Shown here one piece after another: positions 1-5,350 of a DNA stretch of 6,734 bases (position 1 is its first letter; each line of letters opens with the position of its first letter). This DNA is from Calditrichaceae bacterium (GTDB taxonomy: Bacteria > Calditrichota > Calditrichia > Calditrichales > Calditrichaceae). A program made the translations under genes and the position numbers. The notes under the pieces were generated by a model, which ran no database searches, had not been told where the DNA came from, and saw only the letters and a list, made by a program, of their open reading frames with translations. The stretch is from assembly GCA_030622395.1 (NCBI GenBank), contig JAUXGF010000155.1, positions 1 to 6,734 on the forward strand, read 5' to 3'.

Positions 1-2
1 GA

Positions 3-635
3 CATCATAGTATCTTCGAAAAGGAAATAAATAACTACTTCAAAAATAATGAAATAAATCCTATCGTCATTGCCCCTTTTGCGATACACGAACCTGGTCT
101 AAATGCAAGACAAAAACTGACAAAAGTAATTGAAGATTCTGGTTTTACAGAACGCACTGAGTATTGGATAGGTTCTCGTCAAGAAATATTAAATGGTATA
201 TTGGACCTAAAAAAGAATTTTCCCAGAACCAAAGCTTTATACTCAGTTGCTGAAATTGAAAACTTTAATTTTCTTGCTTCGACGCAACAAATATCATTAA
301 GAGATAACAAGTTTGCGAATAGTCTGCTTATCGATGGTAAAAAAATAGATTTAGATAGATTTTTATCAATCAAATCAACTAGCTATGTTGTGTTTTACAA
401 GTTTTATCCTACTAATCGAAAGCCTGTTTTATCAGATGTATTTGATATTATTATATCTTCTCTTTTTCCATATGTTGATTTTGTATTAACAGAAGGAAAT
501 CTTTGCGAGATTATTAAGACTATTCAGAATAGGCACAATTTTTTAAAACACTTGGTTGGATATTCTTTAAAAGATATAAATAAACAAATGGTGCCTAACG
601 TAATAAGGCATGGATTGCTGCGATGTTTACCATAA
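3..635 (+). CDS. Hypothetical protein, 5'-truncated by window edge; possible PIN-like C-terminal half
   Basis: The reading frame is open from the first bases of the window to a TAA at 633-635, giving at least 210 residues, so the gene begins upstream and the true start is not visible. The product looks soluble: no membrane segment or signal peptide is seen. I do not recognise the family with confidence. The C-terminal part has a pattern SDVFDIII (visible residues 144-151) followed by YVDFVLTE (157-164), meaning two acidic residues entering a helix and then an acidic residue after a hydrophobic strand. That resembles the last acidic positions of PIN-like nuclease folds, but this is a weak inference and the N-terminal half cannot be judged. 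Composition is strongly AT-rich, like the next gene and unlike the dipeptidase gene further right. It is followed by about 200 non-coding bases, so there is no tight coupling to the next gene. Confidence 0.75.
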   Translation, partial: HHSIFEKEINNYFKNNEINPIVIAPFAIHEPGLNARQKLTKVIEDSGFTERTEYWIGSRQEILNGILDLKKNFPRTKALYSVAEIENFNFLASTQQISLRDNKFANSLLIDGKKIDLDRFLSIKSTSYVVFYKFYPTNRKPVLSDVFDIIISSLFPYVDFVLTEGNLCEIIKTIQNRHNFLKHLVGYSLKDINKQMVPNVIRHGLLRCLP

Positions 636-693
636 ATCTGTCTATTTCTAAAAGCTAAGCCCGTTCCAAAGGCGGGGACTATGCACTACACCC

Positions 694-793
694 AACAACT
701 ACATTATGAGAAAAGAATAAGGGATTATTTATTTTTAATTGGCGGCAAGCACTTTACGTTTTTCGCTAATAATAAGTGCTAAATGTAGTTTTT
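694..793. repeat. Imperfect inverted repeat with nested inner stem
   Basis: The outer arms are 694-705 and 782-793, complementary at 11 of 12 positions with an uninterrupted 9-bp core (AACTACATT at 697-705 with AATGTAGTT at 782-790). An inner 7-bp stem pairs AGCACTT (748-754) with AAGTGCT (774-780). The nested layout could form a cruciform or an RNA fold in the leader of the next gene. The 7-mer ACCCAAC at 690-696 matches the RYYYAAC half of an integron attC site, but no GTTRRRY partner is present on the other side, so an intact attC is not supported. Confidence 0.55.
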
Positions 794-823
794 AATCGTA
801 GCAAAATTTAGACAAAAAGTAGT

Positions 824-827
824 GGAG
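824..827 (+). promoter_or_regulatory. Ribosome binding site for the T9SS-sorted protein
   Basis: GGAG lies 7 bases before the ATG at 835. It supports this start, as does the signal peptide that begins immediately at this methionine. Confidence 0.6.
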
Positions 828-834
828 ATAACGA

Positions 835-2865
835 ATGAAAACTTTGTTTTTTTTCCTTGTTAGTTCATTTTTATTACTTTTACCATATAAAAAAATATTA
901 TGCCAACCCGGCTATTCTTCAGATAATGGCTATTCTGTTTATATCGAGAATGGAAAGGCAATTAATAATCCTACAAACTTTATAAACCATATTTCAAAAC
1001 CTGCTCTGATAAAGGGGCAGGTTTATTCACTTACGATTGACGCTGATTTTTCTATTTCTTATATATGGATTTACAATGAACAAGGAATTGATATTTTCGA
1101 GAATGTTAATAGTGAAGATTATACTGCTAATATTCCTGAAGGTATGTATCACATACTCTTGGGTTATGCTCCTTCAGAAAATAGCCATACTTTTTTTGTA
1201 AAAGACAGTATATCTGTTACTTCAGACACTACTGTAACTTTTTTAAAAAATGAAGCAACATATACAACGGAATATCAACTTTTCCGTGAGAATTCAAATG
1301 CTTTACGAATAAACACAATCTCTTTTATGATGTTTAATAATATTTTAGGAACGGGTTTAAATATTTGGTTCCCAAACATCGATTCAACTTCTTTTCTGTT
1401 TAAGTATAATAAAATATCATCCTATTTGGATTGCGAGTGGGCTGTTAAGGGTAAACAGTTGGCTAATGATGGAAATCTCTACTTACTAAATGGCCCTTTT
1501 TTTGATTTTAGTAAAGACACAGTGATTACGAATGATCCGCTTAATCTTGCTTATGCCGATTTTATTTATCATTTACCGGATTCTATTAATAAAAAACATG
1601 AAATTCGGTTATTTACCTTCAATCCTAGTTCACATCAATATGGACCTTATGACCCTTATTATATGTATCCTTTTACACAAAGGGTTTTTCAGGACACGAG
1701 CGCTAATTTAAGTTTAAGAAGCTCAATATTTTGGCAGGGGATTTATGTCGTTAATATTCTGTATGGTCATCTATGTACTCCTGAAATTAGGATAAAAGAG
1801 GATTATGTCCAGGGGTATTATTATGTTGAAAGAAGCGCGCCGCCTTTTAAATTATCAGAAACAAAGACCGTACAAATTGGCCTGACGCCTACGTATTGGT
1901 TTGGTAAGTTTGTTAATGAAGCGGATACAATTAAAATACGTTCACCCTATGGCCGCTGGAATTATTTATTTCTTTCACAAACCAATGATATTCTCAGGCA
2001 TTATCCAATTGACTACTCCCTTTATTCTGAAGATTCACTTTGTACAAATGGTCAATTTCATTTATGGTTTGAACCGTATGCATTAAATCTTGGTTTTGAT
2101 TCCACTGGTTTAACTATTCCTGTTTCACAAGGTAAATACGAAATGACAATCGTAGATGATCAAAATGAGGTTGCAACATATCCGGGCATTTCACAGGTTA
2201 AGGCAACGTTTAATTTGAATAGCGAGGATAAAAACCCACCATATCTGTCGCTATTTCAAATCTCAACTAATAGTATTTTGGCCAATATCCTTGAGCCGGA
2301 TTCGGAAAACAAAATACTTTTTAGATTAGAGGATGATATTGAAGTTTTTTCAACCGAATTATTTTACTCTAGCCTCGAAGATACAAACTGGCAAATTCTT
2401 ACAATTGAAGATAATAATCCTTATTATGTATCATATCTTCCCAATTTAAACAATGGTTATTATTGTTTAAAATTGAAGTCTGTAGATGGATGCGGTAACT
2501 CAATAGAATGTTTAATGGAACCGGCTTTTCATATAGGTGAGATTACATCTATTGAAGATAAAAACACATTTAGTTATTTAGATGATTTTACAATATTTCA
2601 AAATTATCCCAATCCCTTTAATTCAAGTACAAATTTTTTATTTAATATAAACGGGAATAAAATTAAAAACATTGAAATTACCATTTATGATATTTTAGGC
2701 AGAGAGTTAAAACAGATAAATCCTGGACATTTAATAACCGGTATCAATAAAGTATCCTGGAACGGTACAGATAAGTTCGGTAACCCGGTTTCCTCCGGGT
2801 TATATATCGCAAAATTGAAAGGAGGTGATACCGTTCTATTTAAAAAAATATTACTTGTCCGTTGA
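835..2865 (+). CDS. Secreted T9SS type A sorting domain-containing protein, function unknown
   Basis: A 676-residue protein expected to cross the inner membrane by Sec and then the outer membrane by the type IX secretion system. Residues 1-23 form a signal peptide with a hydrophobic core at 4-17. Residues about 583-676 are a T9SS type A sorting domain: the entry motif FQNYPNPFN, then a FlgD-like Ig fold with IYDILGRE, the VSWNGTDKFGNPVSSGLY block, and the terminal strand FKKILLVR. In studied bacteria this tail is removed on export and the protein is released or anchored to surface polysaccharide. Residues about 465-570 look like an Ig-like or fibronectin-like module (start DKNPPYLS). The region 24-460 is rich in Tyr, Phe, Asn and Ser, probably beta-rich, and matches no enzyme family I know; no catalytic motif stands out. 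The gene is very AT-rich (16 of 60 G/C at 1321-1380) and ends with TGA. It is probably monocistronic. The sorting domain call is firm; the function is unknown. Confidence 0.93.
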   Translation: MKTLFFFLVSSFLLLLPYKKILCQPGYSSDNGYSVYIENGKAINNPTNFINHISKPALIKGQVYSLTIDADFSISYIWIYNEQGIDIFENVNSEDYTANIPEGMYHILLGYAPSENSHTFFVKDSISVTSDTTVTFLKNEATYTTEYQLFRENSNALRINTISFMMFNNILGTGLNIWFPNIDSTSFLFKYNKISSYLDCEWAVKGKQLANDGNLYLLNGPFFDFSKDTVITNDPLNLAYADFIYHLPDSINKKHEIRLFTFNPSSHQYGPYDPYYMYPFTQRVFQDTSANLSLRSSIFWQGIYVVNILYGHLCTPEIRIKEDYVQGYYYVERSAPPFKLSETKTVQIGLTPTYWFGKFVNEADTIKIRSPYGRWNYLFLSQTNDILRHYPIDYSLYSEDSLCTNGQFHLWFEPYALNLGFDSTGLTIPVSQGKYEMTIVDDQNEVATYPGISQVKATFNLNSEDKNPPYLSLFQISTNSILANILEPDSENKILFRLEDDIEVFSTELFYSSLEDTNWQILTIEDNNPYYVSYLPNLNNGYYCLKLKSVDGCGNSIECLMEPAFHIGEITSIEDKNTFSYLDDFTIFQNYPNPFNSSTNFLFNINGNKIKNIEITIYDILGRELKQINPGHLITGINKVSWNGTDKFGNPVSSGLYIAKLKGGDTVLFKKILLVR

Positions 2866-2913
2866 AATAAGATAGCAAGGATGTGATAATTTTAAAATTT
2901 ATCATTGTCAAAA

Positions 2914-2937
2914 TTGCTGAACGTTTGTTCGCAGCAA
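2914..2937 (+). promoter_or_regulatory. Leader hairpin upstream of the dipeptidase
   Basis: TTGCTG (2914-2919) pairs with CAGCAA (2932-2937). A further 3 bp (AAC 2920-2922 with GTT 2927-2929) form inside a CG bulge, closing a 4-base loop. It ends 12 bases before the ribosome binding site, so it would sit in the 5' leader if transcription starts upstream. It could be an operator-like site or mRNA structure; no T-run follows, so it is not an intrinsic terminator. Confidence 0.4.
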
Positions 2938-2949
2938 AGAAATTGAATT

Positions 2950-2957
2950 GGAAGGTG
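2950..2957 (+). promoter_or_regulatory. Ribosome binding site for the C69 dipeptidase
   Basis: GGAAGGTG ends 4 bases before the ATG at 2962. It fixes the start together with the signal peptide that follows. Confidence 0.6.
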
Positions 2958-2961
2958 AAAT

Positions 2962-4599
2962 ATGAAAAAACCATTGTTTGTATCTGTGGTTTGTCTGGGC
3001 ATTTTTATAACTGTTTTACAGGTTGAAGCCTGCACAAACCTGTTAGTAACCAAAGGCGCCTCTAAAGACGGTTCGGTAATGATTACTTACACCTGTGACG
3101 GAGAGTTTCATCCTCGTCTCAGGCGCACTCCGGCGGCAGATTACCAGCCGGGAGATTCGCTTGATATAACCGATTGGTCTGGTAATGTGCGCGGCAGAAT
3201 TAAGCAGGCGGCTCACACTTACGCTTATATTTATTTGATGAACGAGCATCAATTGGTAATTGCCGAAACGACATTTGACGGAAGACAGGAACTGCGCAAT
3301 CCCGACGGAATGCTGCATTATTGGAATTTAATGCAGCTTGCCTTACAAAGGGCTAAAACTGCCAGAGGGGCTGTTAAAGTGATTACAGATTTAGCTGCCG
3401 GGTACGGTTACTGTTCAACCGGCGAATCGTTTTCGATTGCCGACACAAAAGAAGCCTGGATATTAGAAATGATCGGGCCGGGCCCCGGCGGAAAGGGAGC
3501 TCTGTGGGTGGCAATGAAAATCCCGGACGGATATATTTGCGCTCATGCCAACAAAGCCCGGATCGGTGAATTTCCGCTGGATGATCCGGAAAACTGTATC
3601 TATTCCGATAATGTTATTTCATTTGCCGTAGAAAAAGGTTATTACGATCCGGCGTCGGGAGAGCCGTTTAGATTTTGCGAAGCTTACTGCCCGGCAACCC
3701 CGAAAAATCAAAGATATGCCGACACACGCGTCTGGAGTATCTTCCGCCGCGCCGCGCCTTCAAAAGACCTTTCGCCTGATTACTGCCGCGCTGTCGAGGG
3801 CGCCAAACCATATCCTCTGTGGATCAAACCGGATCGTAAGCTTTCAACCGCCGGTGTGTTTGCCCTGATGCGCGATCATTATGAAGGAACCGAATATGAT
3901 ATGACACAAGGAATCGACGCCGGGCCGCACGGCACTCCCAACCGCTGGCGTCCGATTACCTGGGAAGTAGACAGCGTCGAATATGCATGGGAACGTCCGG
4001 TATCCACGCAGCAGACGGGCTTTTCAATTGTTTCCCAATCAAGGTCATGGCTTCCGGATGGCGTGGGCGGCGTTCTTTGGTACGGAGTTGACGACACATA
4101 TACTACCTGCTATGTGCCGCTGTATTGCTGCATCGATGATATCCCCAAATCCTTTGTAGTTGGCAGCCTTGCTAAATTTTCATGGGAGTCCGCCTGGTGG
4201 GTGTTTAATTTTACCGCCAATTTCGCTAACTTGAGATATTGTTACATGCTGCCGGAAATTCAGGCGGTGCAAAGGGAAATCGAGGGAAACTTTTTAGCCC
4301 TGCAGCCGGCTGTGGAAAAAACAGCGGTAGAACTTGTCAAAACGAATCCCAAATTAATGAAGCGTTACCTGACCGATTACTCCGTTATGCAGGCTGAATT
4401 GACAGTATCACGATGGCGGGAATTAGCTGAACATTTAATAACAAAATATAACGACGGTTATGTAAAAGACGAAAAAAACCGCCCGCAGGAAAAGGGGTAT
4501 CCAGAAAGCTGGCTGCGTAAAGTTCTTAAATCGCGCCCAAACCAATTTCGTTTAAAACAAAAAAGCGAGGATGTGCCGGAATCGAAGCTGGTTGATTGA
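2962..4599 (+). CDS. Secreted C69-family dipeptidase (Ntn hydrolase)
   Basis: A 545-residue exported peptidase of MEROPS family C69 (Peptidase_C69), whose members cleave dipeptides using an N-terminal cysteine nucleophile. Residues 1-23 are a signal peptide (basic MKK, hydrophobic 5-19, VEA end) and mature residue 1 would be Cys24 in CTNLLVTKGASKDGS, the family's typical N-terminus. Other family blocks follow in order: NEHQLVIAETTFDGR (94-108), ANKARIGEF (196-204), DHYEGTEYDMTQG (305-317), GTPNRWRP (324-331), then STQQTGFSIVSQSR (348-361), GGVLWYGVDDT (369-379) and CYVPLYCC (383-390). The C-terminal 120 residues are helical and charged. The length is usual for the secreted FCB-type members. 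The protein likely acts in the periplasm or outside, releasing amino acids from peptides. G/C is much higher than in the left-hand genes (36 of 60 at 3721-3780). No neighbour is an obvious peptide-uptake partner. Confidence 0.93.
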   Translation: MKKPLFVSVVCLGIFITVLQVEACTNLLVTKGASKDGSVMITYTCDGEFHPRLRRTPAADYQPGDSLDITDWSGNVRGRIKQAAHTYAYIYLMNEHQLVIAETTFDGRQELRNPDGMLHYWNLMQLALQRAKTARGAVKVITDLAAGYGYCSTGESFSIADTKEAWILEMIGPGPGGKGALWVAMKIPDGYICAHANKARIGEFPLDDPENCIYSDNVISFAVEKGYYDPASGEPFRFCEAYCPATPKNQRYADTRVWSIFRRAAPSKDLSPDYCRAVEGAKPYPLWIKPDRKLSTAGVFALMRDHYEGTEYDMTQGIDAGPHGTPNRWRPITWEVDSVEYAWERPVSTQQTGFSIVSQSRSWLPDGVGGVLWYGVDDTYTTCYVPLYCCIDDIPKSFVVGSLAKFSWESAWWVFNFTANFANLRYCYMLPEIQAVQREIEGNFLALQPAVEKTAVELVKTNPKLMKRYLTDYSVMQAELTVSRWRELAEHLITKYNDGYVKDEKNRPQEKGYPESWLRKVLKSRPNQFRLKQKSEDVPESKLVD

Positions 4600-4680
4600 T
4601 AAGAAAACAAGAGCACAGTTGATTATTGAAAGCGATACTTGATTCTGGATGCTGGATGCTGGTTGGAGCGGAGCTTAAAT

Positions 4681-4694
4681 CCTGCTTTTGCGGG
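4681..4694. repeat. Small G/C hairpin inside the repeat cluster
   Basis: CCTGC pairs with GCGGG (one G-T wobble) around a TTTT loop. It resembles the CCCGCTTGCGGG core seen again at 5136-5147, which suggests the two spacers share a repeat family. No T-run follows, so a terminator role is unlikely. Confidence 0.45.
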
Positions 4695-4748
4695 AATGCT
4701 TGATACTTGATGCTTTTCGGAAATACTGATTACTTGATGTTTGATGCC

Positions 4749-4782
4749 GGTTACTGATTACCGATTACCGATTACCGGTTAC
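4749..4782. repeat. Tandem heptamer repeat (GATTACC)
   Basis: Three exact head-to-tail GATTACC units at 4756-4762, 4763-4769 and 4770-4776 are flanked by the variants GGTTACT (4749-4755) and GGTTAC (4777-4782). The array is prone to slippage and may vary in copy number between strains. Confidence 0.8.
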
Positions 4783-4862
4783 TTAAGTTTCTTCATCCAG
4801 CATCCAGTATCGAGCATCCAGTATCTATTTTAATAATACATCGAAATTCCTATACAATAGCC

Positions 4863-4870
4863 AAAAGGAG
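4863..4870 (+). promoter_or_regulatory. Ribosome binding site for the small Cys/His protein
   Basis: AAAAGGAG ends 10 bases before the ATG at 4881. This clear site is a main reason for accepting the short frame as a gene. Confidence 0.65.
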
Positions 4871-4880
4871 AAAATTAAAG

Positions 4881-5066
4881 ATGGAATCAAATTGCGGGGA
4901 ATGTAAATTGCATAACTATGCCGAAAGAAAGCCCGGTTCAATCATTGCCAAAATCTGGAAGTGGCACACGAAATGGTGCCCCGGCTGGAAAGCATATCAG
5001 CAGGAATTGGCTAAACAAGAAAATGAAGCGGGAGCTGAAGGTACAGAGTCAATAGAAAAACAATAA
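4881..5066 (+). CDS. Small Cys/His protein, possible metal-binding, function unknown
   Basis: A 61-residue soluble protein with a good ribosome binding site. It begins with a CxxCxxH cluster (Cys5, Cys8, His11), continues through a basic, Trp-rich segment SIIAKIWKWHTKWCPGW (20-36) with His29 and Cys33, and ends in a polar, acidic helical tail (about 39-61). Three cysteines and two histidines placed this way in so short a protein suggest a zinc or Fe-S ligand set; this is inference. The dense, non-random block from Cys5 to Gln40 looks like a conserved family, and I have an impression of similar short proteins in environmental bacteria, but I cannot name one. It is not an ordinary ferredoxin, having no CxxCxxCxxxCP. 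The next gene on the same strand is a membrane polyferredoxin 284 bases away, so a shared redox role is possible, though the repeat-filled gap argues against a tight operon. Confidence 0.75.
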   Translation: MESNCGECKLHNYAERKPGSIIAKIWKWHTKWCPGWKAYQQELAKQENEAGAEGTESIEKQ

Positions 5067-5083
5067 TTCAGTATACTGGAACA

Positions 5084-5168
5084 GAAATGGTTTGTTGAAT
5101 TTATGAAATCCCGCCTGTTGTAGCGAAGCGGAAATCCCGCTTGCGGGGCGGGGCGGTTTAACCATTTC
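5084..5168. repeat. Small mobile-type repeat element with terminal inverted repeats
   Basis: Perfect 9-bp terminal inverted repeats, GAAATGGTT (5084-5092) and AACCATTTC (5160-5168), enclose an 85-base element. Its interior is G/C-rich: CCCGCC (5110-5115) can pair with GGCGGG (5147-5152), and CCCG (5136-5139) with CGGG (5144-5147). The phrase GAAATCCCGC occurs at 5105-5114 and, as GGAAATCCCGC, again at 5130-5140. The layout is that of a REP-like or MITE-like non-autonomous element inserted just after the small gene. Confidence 0.55.
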
Positions 5169-5179
5169 GTCTTGACAGT

Positions 5180-5222
5180 TATACCGATACTCATTATTGC
5201 AAATCAATTGCAGATCGGTATA
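5180..5222. repeat. Inverted repeat with inner stem, possible operator or cruciform
   Basis: The outer 9-bp arms are TATACCGAT (5180-5188) and ATCGGTATA (5214-5222). An inner 5-bp stem, TGCAA (5198-5202) with TTGCA (5208-5212), has a 5-base loop. It lies 130-170 bases upstream of the polyferredoxin gene and next to a TTGACA hexamer at 5172-5177, so it may be a regulator site, but no good -10 box was found at the right distance. Confidence 0.5.
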
Positions 5223-5281
5223 TCCGTTAAATATAATATTCAGAGGGATGGTTAAATGGCTAATTAGATAATCCACCCATC

Positions 5282-5313
5282 AATTCAATAATTCATTAAT
5301 TCATTAATTCAAT
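5282..5313. repeat. Tandem octamer repeat, four units
   Basis: Four head-to-tail 8-base units: AATTCAAT (5282-5289), AATTCATT (5290-5297), AATTCATT (5298-5305) and AATTCAAT (5306-5313). The array is AT-only apart from one C per unit and lies 38 bases before the next start codon, in the likely leader or promoter zone of the polyferredoxin gene. Confidence 0.85.
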
Positions 5314-5338
5314 TCTTCACCTTTACTATTTAACCAGC

Positions 5339-5344
5339 AAGGAG
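5339..5344 (+). promoter_or_regulatory. Ribosome binding site for the polyferredoxin
   Basis: AAGGAG lies 6 bases before the ATG at 5351, an optimal distance, and supports this start over later in-frame methionines. Confidence 0.7.
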
Positions 5345-5350
5345 CGGGCA

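Larger units (their letters stand above)
636..834. other. AT-rich spacer with hairpin and large imperfect inverted repeat
   Basis: Intergenic stretch between the truncated gene and the T9SS protein gene. It holds a small G/C hairpin at 660-676 (CCCG, bulge, CC, loop AAA, GG, CGGG), which lacks a following T-run and so is not a convincing terminator. It also holds a long imperfect palindrome at 694-793, listed separately. No promoter was recognised. Confidence 0.5.
2866..2961. other. Short spacer with two inverted repeats before the dipeptidase gene
   Basis: It contains a weak A/T palindrome, TGATAA (2884-2889) with TTATCA (2899-2904) around an A/T core, which could act as a transcript 3' end but has no G/C stem. 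A second hairpin at 2914-2937 is listed separately. Composition changes from AT-rich to GC-richer across this spacer. Confidence 0.45.
4634..4825. repeat. Inverted and tandem repeat cluster (GATACTGGATGCTGG family)
   Basis: The outer arms 4634-4662 and 4797-4825 are 29 bases each and complementary at 25 positions, including an 11-bp unbroken stretch CTGGATGCTGG with CCAGCATCCAG. Each arm is itself built from degenerate repeats of the form GATnCTGGAT. Between the arms lie further GCTTGATACTTGATG units, a small hairpin (4681-4694) and a run of heptamers (4749-4782). This kind of spacer is probably a dispersed intergenic repeat of the genome, not a regulatory site of one gene. Confidence 0.7.
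4600..4880. other. Repeat-filled intergenic spacer
   Basis: About 280 bases with no gene on either strand that I can support. Most of it (4634-4825) is a cluster of degenerate GATnCTGGATGCTGG-type and GATTACC repeats with long inverted arms, described separately. The last 50 bases are AT-rich and lead to the ribosome binding site of the small protein. Confidence 0.6.

Noticed and set aside
201..635. A TTG start at 201 giving a complete 144-residue protein
   Set aside because: The same frame is open back to position 3 with ordinary protein-like sequence and no ribosome binding site before 201, so the gene is better read as truncated by the window edge.
681..782. A 33-residue open frame starting ATG at 681
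   Set aside because: The G-rich stretch before it is only 3 bases from the ATG, the product has no recognisable character, and it lies across the palindrome arms, so it is not supported as a gene.
1901..2086. Plus-strand 61-residue frame inside the T9SS gene
   Set aside because: It is a shifted frame within a long, convincing gene and has no ribosome binding site or recognisable product.
2884..2904. Intrinsic terminator after the T9SS gene
   Set aside because: The palindrome is all A/T in its core with no G/C stem or T-run, too weak to call a terminator.
3043..3318. Antisense open frames within the dipeptidase gene (also 3879-4097)
   Set aside because: They lie fully opposite a strongly recognised gene, show no family signature, and are expected by chance in GC-richer coding DNA.
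4851..4858. TATACAAT as a -10 box for the small gene
   Set aside because: It would place the transcription start on the ribosome binding site, and no -35 hexamer is found at a proper distance.
5172..5200. Sigma-70 promoter from TTGACA (5172-5177) with TATTGC 17 bases on
   Set aside because: The -10 matches only 3 of 6 positions, and FCB bacteria often use a different promoter consensus, so it is not listed as a feature.
4997..5276. Two overlapping minus-strand open frames across the end of the small gene and the following spacer
   Set aside because: They overlap each other and the G/C-rich repeat element, and their proteins look like translated repeat sequence.
4749..5313. CRISPR array
   Set aside because: The repeats are 7 or 8 bases, directly adjacent without spacers, and no cas gene is present.
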